Below, piece by piece: positions 46,485 through 54,567 of a stretch of DNA of 64,000 bases. The stretch comes from Methylocystis rosea. GTDB lineage: Bacteria; Pseudomonadota; Alphaproteobacteria; Rhizobiales; Beijerinckiaceae. The notes beneath the pieces were generated by a model. It saw only the letters and a list, made by a program, of their open reading frames with translations. It was not told the origin of the DNA and made no database searches. Position numbers and translations under genes: made by a program. Location of the stretch: assembly GCF_003855495.1 (NCBI RefSeq), contig NZ_CP034086.1:3385501-3449500 (forward strand), written 5' to 3'. The stretch's first letter is position 1, and each line of letters starts with the position of its first letter.

Positions 46485-47339
46485 TTAAGCCGCCACCGCC
46501 GCTTGTTCGGCGCGCTCCCACTCCGCCCAGGATCCGTCGTAGACGGCGACATCGCCCCGTCCGAGGAGATAGAGCGCCAGCGCGTCCATGCAGGACGTCA
46601 TGCCCGAAGCACAGGTGGCCACGATCGGCTTGCTCAGATCCACGCCGGCTGCTTCGAACCGCGCGCGCAGCCCCTTGGAATCGAGGAGCACGCCTGTCTG
46701 CGGATCGACCAGATCGGCCCAAGGCACGTTCACGGCGCCCGGAATATGTCCGAGTTTCTTGAAGGGAAAGACGTCGGCTTGCGAGCCGTCGAATTTGCCC
46801 GGCCCGCGCCCGTCGACAATCTGCTCGCCGCCGTTCCCGACAACGCGTTTCATTTGATCGAAATTGCGGACGAGTTCGGGCCTGAAGTTCGGCGTGAAGG
46901 TCCTGGGCTGCGGACGCACCGGCGACATTTCGGTTGGATGTTTGGCGGCGACCCATTGGTTGAATCCGCCGTCGAGCATCGCCACGTTGTCATGGCCGAA
47001 GACGCGGAACATCCACCACACGCGCGCCGCCGCCGAACCGCCGAAGAGCCGGTCGTAGACGATCACGCGGTCGCCGTCTCCAATGCCGAGCAGTCCGACT
47101 TTTTTGGCAAAGTCCGCCGCATCCGGCAACATGTGCGGCAGATCGGAATTCGGATCGGCGATGTGATCGACGTCGAAATGAACGGAGCCCGGCAAATGCC
47201 GGCCGCGATATTGATTGCGGCCGTCGAGATTGGTGCTCGGATGATGCCAGGTGCAGTCGAGAATGCGAATGTCGCCGTCGCTCAGATGCTCGGCTAGCCA
47301 TGCCGCGCTGACGAGCGCGCCGGTCAGGGGTTCAGCCAT
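46485..47339 (-). CDS. sseA: two-domain rhodanese, thiosulfate/3-mercaptopyruvate sulfurtransferase
   Basis: 284 aa, two rhodanese domains. Domain 1 has ILDCTWH and RGRHLPGSVHFDVD; domain 2 has VDGRGPGKFDGS, IPGAVNVPWADLVD and the active loop CASGMTSC with the catalytic cysteine first. The loop (CxSGxT) points to 3-mercaptopyruvate rather than thiosulfate preference. In this sigma54-linked operon it is a candidate extra sulfur source for nitrogenase clusters. Confidence 0.9.
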   Translation of the reverse strand: MAEPLTGALVSAAWLAEHLSDGDIRILDCTWHHPSTNLDGRNQYRGRHLPGSVHFDVDHIADPNSDLPHMLPDAADFAKKVGLLGIGDGDRVIVYDRLFGGSAAARVWWMFRVFGHDNVAMLDGGFNQWVAAKHPTEMSPVRPQPRTFTPNFRPELVRNFDQMKRVVGNGGEQIVDGRGPGKFDGSQADVFPFKKLGHIPGAVNVPWADLVDPQTGVLLDSKGLRARFEAAGVDLSKPIVATCASGMTSCMDALALYLLGRGDVAVYDGSWAEWERAEQAAVAA

Positions 47340-47399
47340 CGGTCGGACCTCTTGTCTGCAAGTTCACAATAGTCGCGCGTCGCCAAGCGTCGCCAAGCG

Positions 47400-47855
47400 T
47401 CACGGAGCGACGGGAAGCGGATAGCCGGAGCGCGGACGCGTGCCGTAATAGTCGGGCCGCTCCGGCCAATCGCCCTGCTTAATGGTGAATTTGACAACCT
47501 TCACTGGAGCGCCGGGCGAGCAGGAAACCTCGGCGAATTTGATTTCCCGATCGCCGCTGCCGGCGGAAAAATCCGCGACCACCGTGCCGTCGGCCTTGCG
47601 CGCCCGCGCAAATCCGGGGGTGCCGGTCGTGGACGCCGGAACGGAATCGGCGACGAACAAGGGCGTCTCAACGCCGTCGGTGGCGGGACCAAAAGCCGGC
47701 GAGGCGAACGTAAAGGCCGCCAGCACGCCGCTGCGGTCGACCGCTATGTTCGCCGTCGCGGGGCGCGCGACGGAGTAGACGGTCAACGTGCCGCCGCTCA
47801 GCAATTCCTTCAACTCGTCCGGCGAGCAGTTGGCGAATTCGGTGGCCAGATTCAT
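47400..47855 (-). CDS. unknown 151-aa protein heading the rhodanese operon
   Basis: 151 aa, rich in Ala, Gly, Pro and Val, mostly beta-strand predicted; cysteines at 9 and ~110 (FANCSPDEL, EVSCSPGAP). No recognised family and no signal peptide. It is first in the minus-strand operon, 48 bp downstream of a sigma54 promoter on this strand. Confidence 0.6.
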   Translation of the reverse strand: MNLATEFANCSPDELKELLSGGTLTVYSVARPATANIAVDRSGVLAAFTFASPAFGPATDGVETPLFVADSVPASTTGTPGFARARKADGTVVADFSAGSGDREIKFAEVSCSPGAPVKVVKFTIKQGDWPERPDYYGTRPRSGYPLPVAP

Positions 47856-47892
47856 CTTCGACTCCTTAGCTGTGCAACTCCAGCCGGGAGGT

Positions 47893-47907
47893 TCAAGTTT
47901 CGTGCCA
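47893..47907 (-). promoter_or_regulatory. sigma54 promoter of the rhodanese operon
   Basis: Minus strand TGGCACGAAACTTGA: perfect -24 block, -12 block TTGA for TTGC. Predicted start ~47881, 26 nt before the ATG. No exact TGT-N10-ACA site was found in this divergent region. Confidence 0.7.
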
Positions 47908-47948
47908 TGACGTCCGATAGATCAGCCGTTCGCGCGTCGCCGAGAATC

Positions 47949-47964
47949 TTGCACACTAATTGCT
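47949..47964 (+). promoter_or_regulatory. sigma54 promoter of the flavoprotein-Rieske pair
   Basis: TTGCACACTAATTGCT: perfect -12 block, -24 block with TG for GG and A for G at position 7. Predicted start ~47975, 25 nt before ATG 48000. It is back to back with the promoter at 47893. Confidence 0.6.
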
Positions 47965-47999
47965 ATCCACTGCATCGAACAGGGAGCGGACGACGCAAC

Positions 48000-49607
48000 A
48001 TGTTGGACGTGGCGATCATCGGCGGCGGGTTATGCGGTTTGGCGCTGGCGCGAAAGCTCCATCTGCGCGGACAAGACATTGCGATCTTCGAGGCGCGCGA
48101 TCGCCTTGGCGGGCGCATTCTCACGGCGCCGCGCGGCGACGGCGGCGGTTTGGACCTTGGCCCAACTTGGTTTTGGCCAAAAACGCAACCGCTGATCGCG
48201 CAACTCGTCAAAGAACTGGCGCTGCCTGACTTCGCCCAGCACGATGAAGGCGCCGTGCTGCATTTGCGCGAAGGCGAAAAAAGCGCCGAACGCATCGAAG
48301 ACAAGCGCCTTTACGACGACGCGCGGCGTTTGCACGGCGGGATGACGGTCTTGGTGCAGGCTTTGGCCCGCGCACTGCCGGCGGCGTCAATGCAGCTCGG
48401 TCACGAGCTGGCGGGCCTGCGCGATTGCGGCGACCACGTGATGCTCGAATTCAAGACCGGCGAAGAACCTATGGAGATTGCGGCGCGCCGCGTCGTTCTC
48501 GCTCTGCCGCCGCGCTTGCTGTGCGAGGCCGTTCGCTTCACGCCGCCTTTGGACGAGGCGACGGACCAAGCCATGCTTGGCGCCGAGACCTGGATGGCGG
48601 CGCAGGCGAAGGTTGTGATGGAATATCGCGACGCCTTTTGGCGGGAGCAGAATCTCTCCGGCTCCGCCTTCGTCACGCATGAGCAAGCCGTGATCGGCGA
48701 AATCTTCGACGCCTGCGACATGGCCGCGGGTCTTCATGCGCTCGGCGGCTTCTTGGCCCTCAACGCTGATTTGCGCGAGGCTTTCGGCGTAGGTCTGCCG
48801 GTGTTGCTTGAGAGTCAAATCTGCAATGTGTTTGCCCGCAATGTCGAACCATTGCACATTCACTATCAGGATTGGGCGAAAGAGCGACTGACGTGCAGCG
48901 CGGCTGACCGCGCGCAGCAGGGCGCCGACGGTACGCACGACGTCGCGAATCCTCTGTTGCGCCAAGCGCTGTGGGATAAGAAGCTCTTTCTCGGCGGCTC
49001 GGAAACCGCGGCGCGCAACGCCGGTTATCTGGAAGGCGCTTTGGACGCCGCGAGACGCATCGAGCGCGTCTTGGCCGGCATCGAGGCGAAAAAGGCGACC
49101 TCCGGCGACGCCCTGTTCGACGAAATGCCGGTGAACGAGGCGAGTCTGGCGCGTTTCTCCGCTTGGGTGGACACGCGCGCCGACGAGGTTTTCGAAAATT
49201 ATCGCCGGCGGCTCAACCGCGCCCTGGCGTCGCAAGAGCGCGACAATCTTACGCAGGTGGCTGTGCTCGGGGCGATGGAGGAGGTGTTCCAACAAGCGCT
49301 GAGCCAGTTGGCGACGCTGCCCTTCGACATGGATGACGTTGCGATCGAACGCGGCCGCACGGCGCTGACGCCGCGCATCCAAAAGCCTTTTGGCGACTTG
49401 CTGCAGTCGATCATGGATGACGTGGTCGCCTTCAACCAGACGTCCTGCGCCCTTTCCAACTTCCCGGACGAACACAAATTGTCTCAAGAATACACCCGGG
49501 TCATCATGCAGGACATCGCCGCGGCCTGGCGGGAATTTTCGCTTGCGGCGAATGGGCTATTGCTGGCGAAGCGGCGCGAGGCGCAGGAGCAGGAGATGTC
49601 GCGATGA
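48000..49607 (+). CDS. FAD-dependent amine-oxidase-like protein with extra C-terminal helical domain
   Basis: 535 aa from ATG 48000, fixed by the sigma54 element 36 bp upstream. N-terminal dinucleotide fold VAIIGGGLCGLALARKL, FEARDRLGGRILTA, WFWPKTQPL; a second FAD contact near the end of the oxidase part (LFLGGSETAARNAGYLEGAL). From ~380 an extra ~155-residue helical region follows (FSAWVDTRADEVFENYRRRL and on), absent from ordinary family members. The stop overlaps the Rieske start by 4 nt, so the pair probably works as a flavoprotein and a 2Fe-2S partner. Confidence 0.82.
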   Translation: MLDVAIIGGGLCGLALARKLHLRGQDIAIFEARDRLGGRILTAPRGDGGGLDLGPTWFWPKTQPLIAQLVKELALPDFAQHDEGAVLHLREGEKSAERIEDKRLYDDARRLHGGMTVLVQALARALPAASMQLGHELAGLRDCGDHVMLEFKTGEEPMEIAARRVVLALPPRLLCEAVRFTPPLDEATDQAMLGAETWMAAQAKVVMEYRDAFWREQNLSGSAFVTHEQAVIGEIFDACDMAAGLHALGGFLALNADLREAFGVGLPVLLESQICNVFARNVEPLHIHYQDWAKERLTCSAADRAQQGADGTHDVANPLLRQALWDKKLFLGGSETAARNAGYLEGALDAARRIERVLAGIEAKKATSGDALFDEMPVNEASLARFSAWVDTRADEVFENYRRRLNRALASQERDNLTQVAVLGAMEEVFQQALSQLATLPFDMDDVAIERGRTALTPRIQKPFGDLLQSIMDDVVAFNQTSCALSNFPDEHKLSQEYTRVIMQDIAAAWREFSLAANGLLLAKRREAQEQEMSR

Positions 49608-50062
49608 GCGAGCAGGGAACGACGATCGAGCAGAACGAGGCGACGCCGGAAGTCGTCGTTTACGCCTTTTGCGCAATGAGCGACATTCCAAGCCAGAAGG
49701 CGCGCGGCTTCAACCTCGTGCGGCTCGACGACAACGGCGAAGAGAAGCCGTTTCCGATCGTCGTCGTGCGCTGGGGCAAGCAAGTGTTCGGCTATCTGAA
49801 CAAATGCCCGCACGACGGCGTCAATCTCGATTGGGAGCGAAATACGTTTCTCGAGCCCAATTACGGGCTGCGCCTAATGTGCGGCAAGCACGGCGCGCTG
49901 TTCGAGCTCGGCACCGGCATGTGCATTGAGGGCCCGTGCAAGGGACGCGGCCTCGTTCCGGTGCCTCTCGCGATCATCGACAATGACATCTGCGTCGTCG
50001 GCGTCAAACTGGCGGAAGATGTCGACGAAGACGCCGAAGAAGGGGAATGCGCCGGCGAATGA
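49604..50062 (+). CDS. Rieske-type 2Fe-2S protein (copy 1)
   Basis: 152 aa. Ligands CPHDG (NKCPHDGVNLDW) and CGKHG (LMCGKHGALFELG) supply the Cys-His/Cys-His Rieske set. The end is acidic (EDVDEDAEEGECAGE). No membrane anchor or Tat signal, so it is cytoplasmic and of the small ferredoxin-like class. It overlaps the flavoprotein gene (ATGA). Two paralogues of this plan are at 58133 and 60502. Confidence 0.88.
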   Translation: MSEQGTTIEQNEATPEVVVYAFCAMSDIPSQKARGFNLVRLDDNGEEKPFPIVVVRWGKQVFGYLNKCPHDGVNLDWERNTFLEPNYGLRLMCGKHGALFELGTGMCIEGPCKGRGLVPVPLAIIDNDICVVGVKLAEDVDEDAEEGECAGE

Positions 50063-50244
50063 CGCGGACGCGATCCGCTTCCGCCTCAGCGGAAAGTTCG
50101 CCCGAAGCCGTGGGCCGGCGGAGGTAAAGATTTGAAGTCCGCGGCATCGTCCCCCGAATCGCATCGCGATTGGAACGGTTCCCTAGCGCACGCCTCTCGC
50201 AAAAACTGTCTCCACGTTTTTGCGGCTATCTAGTGCAGGGGACG

Positions 50245-50291
50245 GGAGCCGGAGACGGTCGGGGCCGGCATCAGCCGCCGACCCCGGCTCC
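50245..50291. terminator. GC-rich hairpin between converging genes
   Basis: Nested inverted repeats GGAGCCGG / CCGGCTCC and GGTCGG / CCGACC. No T run; probably a structural terminator between the Rieske gene and the minus-strand gene at 50306. Confidence 0.4.
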
Positions 50292-50305
50292 ATGGATCCA
50301 CCGGA

Positions 50306-50896
50306 TCAAACCGGCCGGTTTTCGTTACGGTTCTTGACGGGCTCCATGCGCTCGACGCCCTGTTGATACGCGATGACTTCGTAAGCGTCGTTGAACTTCT
50401 GCGCGGTGTCGAGAAGAACGTCGAGCTTGCCGCCGGTGTCGAGCTTCTTGATGTCATTCTTGTCGACCATGGCGAGATCCATCATCTCCTTCCAAACGGT
50501 CGATTCATCGCAGGGCAGCACATTGTAAGTGATCTCGCCGAGCTTGACGCGGAATTTCGCGAGCAGGTCGATATTGTTGCAGAACATGAAGTAGGCGCCC
50601 GTGGGCGAGAGAAGATCGCCGATCACTTCATGGGCCGCTTCGAGATAAGCGAAATTATGCAGATAGCCGGCGAGGATCGGGATCGTCGCTTCGCCTTCGT
50701 TCGCGTAGGTGAGCACCTGCTCGATGCTATAATCCGGCGGCCGCTTCTCGTCGGCCAGCTGCGCCTGGAATTTTAGCGCGATATCGCCCCGAAAACCGAA
50801 ACGTCCCGGCTTGCCGGTCGGCCCCTTAAGCACTGCGTTGAGCAGGCGGCCCTCCCGATCCAGCCGAGCAAGGGCAGTCTTCTCAATTTGAGTCAT
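50306..50896 (-). CDS. unknown 196-aa nif-region protein
   Basis: 196 aa from ATG 50896 (GGAGAA seven nt upstream). Largely helical: YSIEQVLTYANEGEATIPIL AGYLHNFAYLEAAHEVIGDL, then GAYFMFCNNIDLLAKFRVKL and VLPCDESTVWKEMMDLAMVD. No family recognised. It is divergent from the iscA-nifS operon; a NifA site at 51042 lies about 95 bp from its predicted sigma54 start, so it probably shares the nif regulon. Confidence 0.65.
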   Translation of the reverse strand: MTQIEKTALARLDREGRLLNAVLKGPTGKPGRFGFRGDIALKFQAQLADEKRPPDYSIEQVLTYANEGEATIPILAGYLHNFAYLEAAHEVIGDLLSPTGAYFMFCNNIDLLAKFRVKLGEITYNVLPCDESTVWKEMMDLAMVDKNDIKKLDTGGKLDVLLDTAQKFNDAYEVIAYQQGVERMEPVKNRNENRPV

Positions 50897-50965
50897 CGAC
50901 AGTTCTCCGCTTTGCAATCCGTACGCAGCATCCGCGCGGGGGATCCTTCGTTACGCCGCGCCCCA

Positions 50966-50981
50966 TGCAAAAACTTCGCCG
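50966..50981 (-). promoter_or_regulatory. candidate sigma54 promoter, minus strand
   Basis: Minus strand CGGCGAAGTTTTTGCA: keeps GGC and TTGCA with the right spacing, poor in between. Predicted start ~50955, ~60 nt before the 196-aa gene, with the NifA site at 51042 correctly spaced. Confidence 0.4.
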
Positions 50982-51041
50982 CAGTTTCGAAGCCTCGATG
51001 GCGCGATCGGCGCGACGGAACCGACATGGGCCGGTTGGCAA

Positions 51042-51057
51042 TGTACGAAACAAGACA
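51042..51057. promoter_or_regulatory. NifA upstream activator site shared by divergent promoters
   Basis: TGT-ACGAAACAAG-ACA, exact. About 83 bp from the predicted iscA start and 95 bp from the predicted start of the opposite gene. Confidence 0.8.
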
Positions 51058-51106
51058 AAACCTCCCGATATTTCGGGCTCCTGCGCCGTTTCGCGCGCGA
51101 TTGTCG

Positions 51107-51122
51107 CGGCACATGAATTGCT
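51107..51122 (+). promoter_or_regulatory. sigma54 promoter of the iscA-nfu-nifS operon
   Basis: CGGCACATGAATTGCT matches GGCAC and TTGCT. Predicted start ~51133 rules out the upstream start codon at 51123 and supports ATG 51162. Confidence 0.75.
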
Positions 51123-51161
51123 TTGAGTGAGGCAGCCGCATTTGGATACTGGAAGAACGAC

Positions 51162-51482
51162 ATGATCAACCTGACCGACAGCGCCCTAAATGCAGTGCAG
51201 ACGGCCATTTCGAGCGCCGCCGATCCCGTCGATGGGCTGAGGATCATGGTGGAGGCCGGCGGTTGTGCTGGCTATCAATACAAAATGGGTCTTGTGCGTG
51301 AAGCCAGTCCCGACGACACGGTGATTGAGCGCAGCGGGGTCAAGGTGTTCATTGACAACACCAGCCACGAACTCCTGACAGGCACGACCATCGACTATGT
51401 CGTCGCGGTGCAGGGCTCGGGGTTCACCTTCGACAATCCGAACGCGCAATCAAGCTGCTCCTGCGGCAAGTCTTTCGGATAA
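51162..51482 (+). CDS. iscA: nif-linked IscA A-type Fe-S carrier
   Basis: 106 aa from ATG 51162 (GGAAG upstream). Canonical A-type cysteines: Cys35 in EAGGCAGYQY, Cys99 and Cys101 in SSCSCGKSFG. It carries Fe-S clusters or iron between scaffold and target. With nfu and nifS it takes the place of a complete NifU. Compare the reduced paralogue at 34040. Confidence 0.92.
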   Translation: MINLTDSALNAVQTAISSAADPVDGLRIMVEAGGCAGYQYKMGLVREASPDDTVIERSGVKVFIDNTSHELLTGTTIDYVVAVQGSGFTFDNPNAQSSCSCGKSFG

Positions 51483-51546
51483 TCTCGGCCCGACTTCACA
51501 ATTCATGAGAGCGCGTCCGCGGGACTGCGTTGCGGAGGACGAAGCT

Positions 51547-51846
51547 ATGTTGCACGACAACCAGAAGAACGAAGAAGCTGAACAGATCGAAACGGCTCCG
51601 TCGCCGGAGCGCGAGCAGGTCATTCGCTCCGTCATCGACCAGATTCGCCCCAATCTGCGCCGCGACGGGGGCGATTGTGAGCTCATCGAAATCTGCGGCA
51701 ACAAAATCATGGTGCGACTCACGGGAGCCTGCGTGCTCTGCAAGTTGAGCAGCGCCACGCTCGAGGGCATCCAGGCCAAGCTGATCGAAGAGCTCGGCGA
51801 ATTCGTGCGGCTCGTGCCTGTGCCGGGTGCCGCGGCGCGTCTTTGA
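51547..51846 (+). CDS. NifU C-terminal-domain (Nfu-type) scaffold
   Basis: 99 aa from ATG 51547. Nfu domain: IRPNLRRDGGDCELIEICGN, then LTGACVLCKLSSATLEGIQA with CxxC at Cys62 and Cys65. This is only the C-terminal third of NifU; the N-terminal IscU-like and central 2Fe-2S parts are missing. It binds a 4Fe-4S cluster across a dimer for delivery to apo-nitrogenase. 12 bp before nifS. Confidence 0.92.
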   Translation: MLHDNQKNEEAEQIETAPSPEREQVIRSVIDQIRPNLRRDGGDCELIEICGNKIMVRLTGACVLCKLSSATLEGIQAKLIEELGEFVRLVPVPGAAARL

Positions 51847-51858
51847 GCGAGAGTGTCG

Positions 51859-53046
51859 ATGCGGCGCGTCTATCTCGACAATAACGCGACGACGCGCACC
51901 GACCCTGAGGTCGTGGCGAAGATGCTGCCGTTTTTCAGCGAGGAATTCGGCAACGCCTCGTCATCACACGGCTTCGGCGTCGAGGTCTCGGGCGCGGTCC
52001 GAGAGGCACGGCGCAGCGTGCAGGCGCTGCTCGGCGCGGCGCATGATCACGAGATTGTGTTCACCTCAGGCGGTACGGAATCGGACAATGCGGCGATCTT
52101 GGCCGGGCTCGCGGCGCGCGAGGGTCACGACGAGATCGTGACCACGGCCGTCGAGCACCCCGCGATCCTGTCGCTCGTCGAACATCTGCAAAAGAACCGT
52201 GGCGTCACCGTTCATCTCATTGGCGTCGACGCGCGCGGGCGCATCGATCTCGACGCTTATCGCGCGGCGCTGGGGCCGAAGACGGCGATCGTCTCGGCGA
52301 TGTGGGCGAACAACGAAACCGGCACGCTGTTTCCTGTCGAAGAACTGGCGCGTCTCGCGCATGAGGCAGGCGCTTTGTTTCATACCGACGCGGTGCAGGC
52401 GGTCGGCAAGATTCCGATCGATCTGAAAACGACGCAGATCGATTTCCTTTCGCTTTCCGGACATAAGCTGCACGGCCCGAAGGGAATCGGCGCGCTCTAT
52501 GTGCGTAAGGGAACGAAATTCGCTCCGTTCCTTCGTGGTGGCCATCAGGAACGGGCGCGCCGCGGCGGGACAGAGAATACGCCGGGGATCGTCGGACTTG
52601 GCGCCGCCGCCGAATTGGCGCGATTGCGCCTGCAAGAAGACGCCGTCCATATCGCGGCCTTGCGCGACAGGCTCGAAACCGGCGTGACTCAGCGGATCGA
52701 CGAGTGTCAGATTTCCGGCGACGTCGACAATCGGCTCGTCAACACGTCCAACATCGCCTTTTCCGACATAGAGGGCGAAGCGATATTGACCCATTTGGAT
52801 CGCGTCGGCATCGCCGCCTCAACCGGCTCGGCCTGCACGGCGGGATCGACCGAGCCTTCGCATGTGCTGCGCGCGATGAACGTGCCGGATGAGGCCTTGC
52901 ATGGCGCGATACGCTTCTCCCTGTCGCGAGAAAACACGATCGCAGAGATCGACGATGTGCTGGAGACGCTGCCCGGCATCGTCGCCAAGTTGAGAGAAAT
53001 CGCGCGGGCGTCGCGCCATACGGAAGCGCAGCTGCTCACGAACTAG
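51859..53046 (+). CDS. nifS: cysteine desulfurase NifS
   Basis: 395 aa from ATG 51859 (GTG 51853 possible). YLDNNATTR, TSGGTESDNAAI, VEHPAIL, NNETGTLFPV, PLP lysine in SGHKLHGPKG, and active-site Cys in STGSACTAGSTEPSHVL with the long flexible loop of NifS/IscS class I. It supplies sulfur for cluster assembly. No other desulfurase is in the window, so it may also serve SufBCD. Confidence 0.97.
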   Translation: MRRVYLDNNATTRTDPEVVAKMLPFFSEEFGNASSSHGFGVEVSGAVREARRSVQALLGAAHDHEIVFTSGGTESDNAAILAGLAAREGHDEIVTTAVEHPAILSLVEHLQKNRGVTVHLIGVDARGRIDLDAYRAALGPKTAIVSAMWANNETGTLFPVEELARLAHEAGALFHTDAVQAVGKIPIDLKTTQIDFLSLSGHKLHGPKGIGALYVRKGTKFAPFLRGGHQERARRGGTENTPGIVGLGAAAELARLRLQEDAVHIAALRDRLETGVTQRIDECQISGDVDNRLVNTSNIAFSDIEGEAILTHLDRVGIAASTGSACTAGSTEPSHVLRAMNVPDEALHGAIRFSLSRENTIAEIDDVLETLPGIVAKLREIARASRHTEAQLLTN

Positions 53047-53078
53047 GGCGCGATGACCGCGCCAAAGGAGTCAATGTA

Positions 53079-53294
53079 ATGAAGATCATGATCCGCCGTT
53101 CGCCAGAGACCGGCTTGTCGATCTACGTCCCCAAAAAGGACCTGGAAGAGCCGATCGTTGAAACCGAGCACGAGAGTTTGTGGGGCGGCTGGATCAAGAT
53201 CGCCAACGGCTGGGTTCTCGATCTGCCCGAGATGGCGGCCGGCACTTCGCTCCCGATCACAGTCAATGCGCGCAAGCGCGGCGAGGGGGAGTGA
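53079..53294 (+). CDS. nifT: NifT/FixU family protein
   Basis: 71 aa. KIMIRRSPETGLSIYVPKKD LEEPIV and WGGWIKIANGWVLDLPEM are the NifT hallmarks. Small beta-rich protein, conserved with nif genes but dispensable in species tested. 32 bp after nifS. Confidence 0.96.
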   Translation: MKIMIRRSPETGLSIYVPKKDLEEPIVETEHESLWGGWIKIANGWVLDLPEMAAGTSLPITVNARKRGEGE

Positions 53295-53299
53295 ACGCG

Positions 53300-54163
53300 A
53301 TGAACGCGCCATTTGACAGCTATGTCCTCCTTGAAGGCGAGAAGGCCGAGGAAGCGCTCGGCGAAATCGCCGCTGAGCTGAAGACGGGGACCGTGATTCC
53401 CTATATCGGTCCTGGGTTGACGCAGCTCTCGCCAACCGAGGTGCCGATGACGCCCGAGACGCTGGCCGCGTTTTTCGGGACAAAGGTGGCGCTGCCAAAA
53501 CGCGCCAAAGGCAACTGCTGGGCAAGCGCGCAGCACATCGAGAACATGAAGCATCGTTCGACCGTCTCGACGTTGATGTCGCAGGCCTTCAACGACAGCA
53601 TCGCGCCGACGCCGCTGCATTTCTACCTTGCATCGCTGCAGCTGCCCATGATCGTCGACAGCTGGTACGACGCGACGATGCGTTCGGCGCTCGAAGGGCG
53701 TAGCGACTGGGGCGAGATCCAGGGCATCACCCGCGCCGGCATCGGCGAGGATCGCTGGTATCGGTTCTACGCAGCGGACGGAACGGAAGCCACCAAGGAC
53801 CAAGCCGACGCTTGGAAGACCGTCCTCTACAAGCCGCATGGCAGCATTGCGCCCGCAAAGAATTTTCTGATCTCCGACGCGGATTACGTCGAGGTGCTGA
53901 CAGAGATCGACATTCAGACGCCCTTGCCGGAGGCGGTAAAGAATCGCCGGTCCGAGCGCAGCTTCCTGTTTGTCGGCTGTCGCTTCCACGATCAGTTGTT
54001 GCGCACGTACGCCCGGCAGATCATGAAGCGCTCGACGACGACGCATCACGCCATCGTCGACCCGGCCGTGCTGACGAAAAACGAGCTGAAGTTTCTCACG
54101 ATCCAGGGAATCATACCGATCGCGCTCCCCATCGATCGCGCATGCGAGATCCTGATCCGCTAA
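53300..54163 (+). CDS. SIR2-like domain protein in the nifS-nifT operon
   Basis: 287 aa from ATG 53300 (GTG 53291 possible). SIR2_2-type fold: VIPYIGPGLTQLSPTEVPMT near the N-terminus, VLYKPHGSIAPAKNFLISDA DYVEVL, and SFLFVGCRFHDQLLRTYARQ. The glycine loop GAGxS is GPGLT here, and no catalytic deacylase His motif is evident. It is 6 bp after nifT, so cotranscribed. SIR2-like domains often hydrolyse or sense NAD; what it does in nitrogen fixation is unknown. Confidence 0.8.
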   Translation: MNAPFDSYVLLEGEKAEEALGEIAAELKTGTVIPYIGPGLTQLSPTEVPMTPETLAAFFGTKVALPKRAKGNCWASAQHIENMKHRSTVSTLMSQAFNDSIAPTPLHFYLASLQLPMIVDSWYDATMRSALEGRSDWGEIQGITRAGIGEDRWYRFYAADGTEATKDQADAWKTVLYKPHGSIAPAKNFLISDADYVEVLTEIDIQTPLPEAVKNRRSERSFLFVGCRFHDQLLRTYARQIMKRSTTTHHAIVDPAVLTKNELKFLTIQGIIPIALPIDRACEILIR

Positions 54164-54311
54164 GCGATCGCTACCTTACTCTCGCGCCTGGCGCGGCGGC
54201 GGTCGAGCTGACCAAAGCGCTGGGTGATTCGTGCGCGTCGGCGGAAGATGCATGGCCGAAACTGCCGTCGCGTCTTCAGCGCAGAAGCGTAGCCAAACAA
54301 ATTTCGACCGA
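54164..54311. other. spacer before the nifZ regulatory region
   Basis: No gene seen. The region becomes A+T-rich just before the two NifA sites; no clear terminator after the SIR2-like gene. Confidence 0.5.
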
Positions 54312-54327
54312 TGTTGCATTTTTTACA
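54312..54327. promoter_or_regulatory. NifA upstream activator site 1 (nifZ)
   Basis: TGT-TGCATTTTTT-ACA, exact TGT-N10-ACA, ~118 bp before the predicted start. Confidence 0.82.
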
Positions 54328-54353
54328 TTCATTCTTGACTGCCATGTCTCGCT

Positions 54354-54369
54354 TGTCGGCAAAGGTACA
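54354..54369. promoter_or_regulatory. NifA upstream activator site 2 (nifZ)
   Basis: TGT-CGGCAAAGGT-ACA, exact, 42 bp (four helical turns) from site 1. Confidence 0.82.
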
Positions 54370-54411
54370 GACCCGCAGCCCTTTTTCGCTCGGCCTCTTC
54401 ACACTGCAGCG

Positions 54412-54427
54412 TGGCACGCATGTTGCC
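54412..54427 (+). promoter_or_regulatory. sigma54 promoter of the nifZ operon
   Basis: TGGCACGCATGTTGCC, consensus in both blocks except the last base. Start ~54438, ~130-nt leader. Confidence 0.88.
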
Positions 54428-54567
54428 TCTTGTCGGGCGAGGTGACAAACGCGGCTTTGCGGTTCCGTCACGCAGTTCGACGGCGCCGACTCAGGTCGAT
54501 GACGAGACGATTCCCGGCGGCTTGAGCAGCGTGCAACTGCAGGCCGGCACCACGGAAGAAGACAGCG

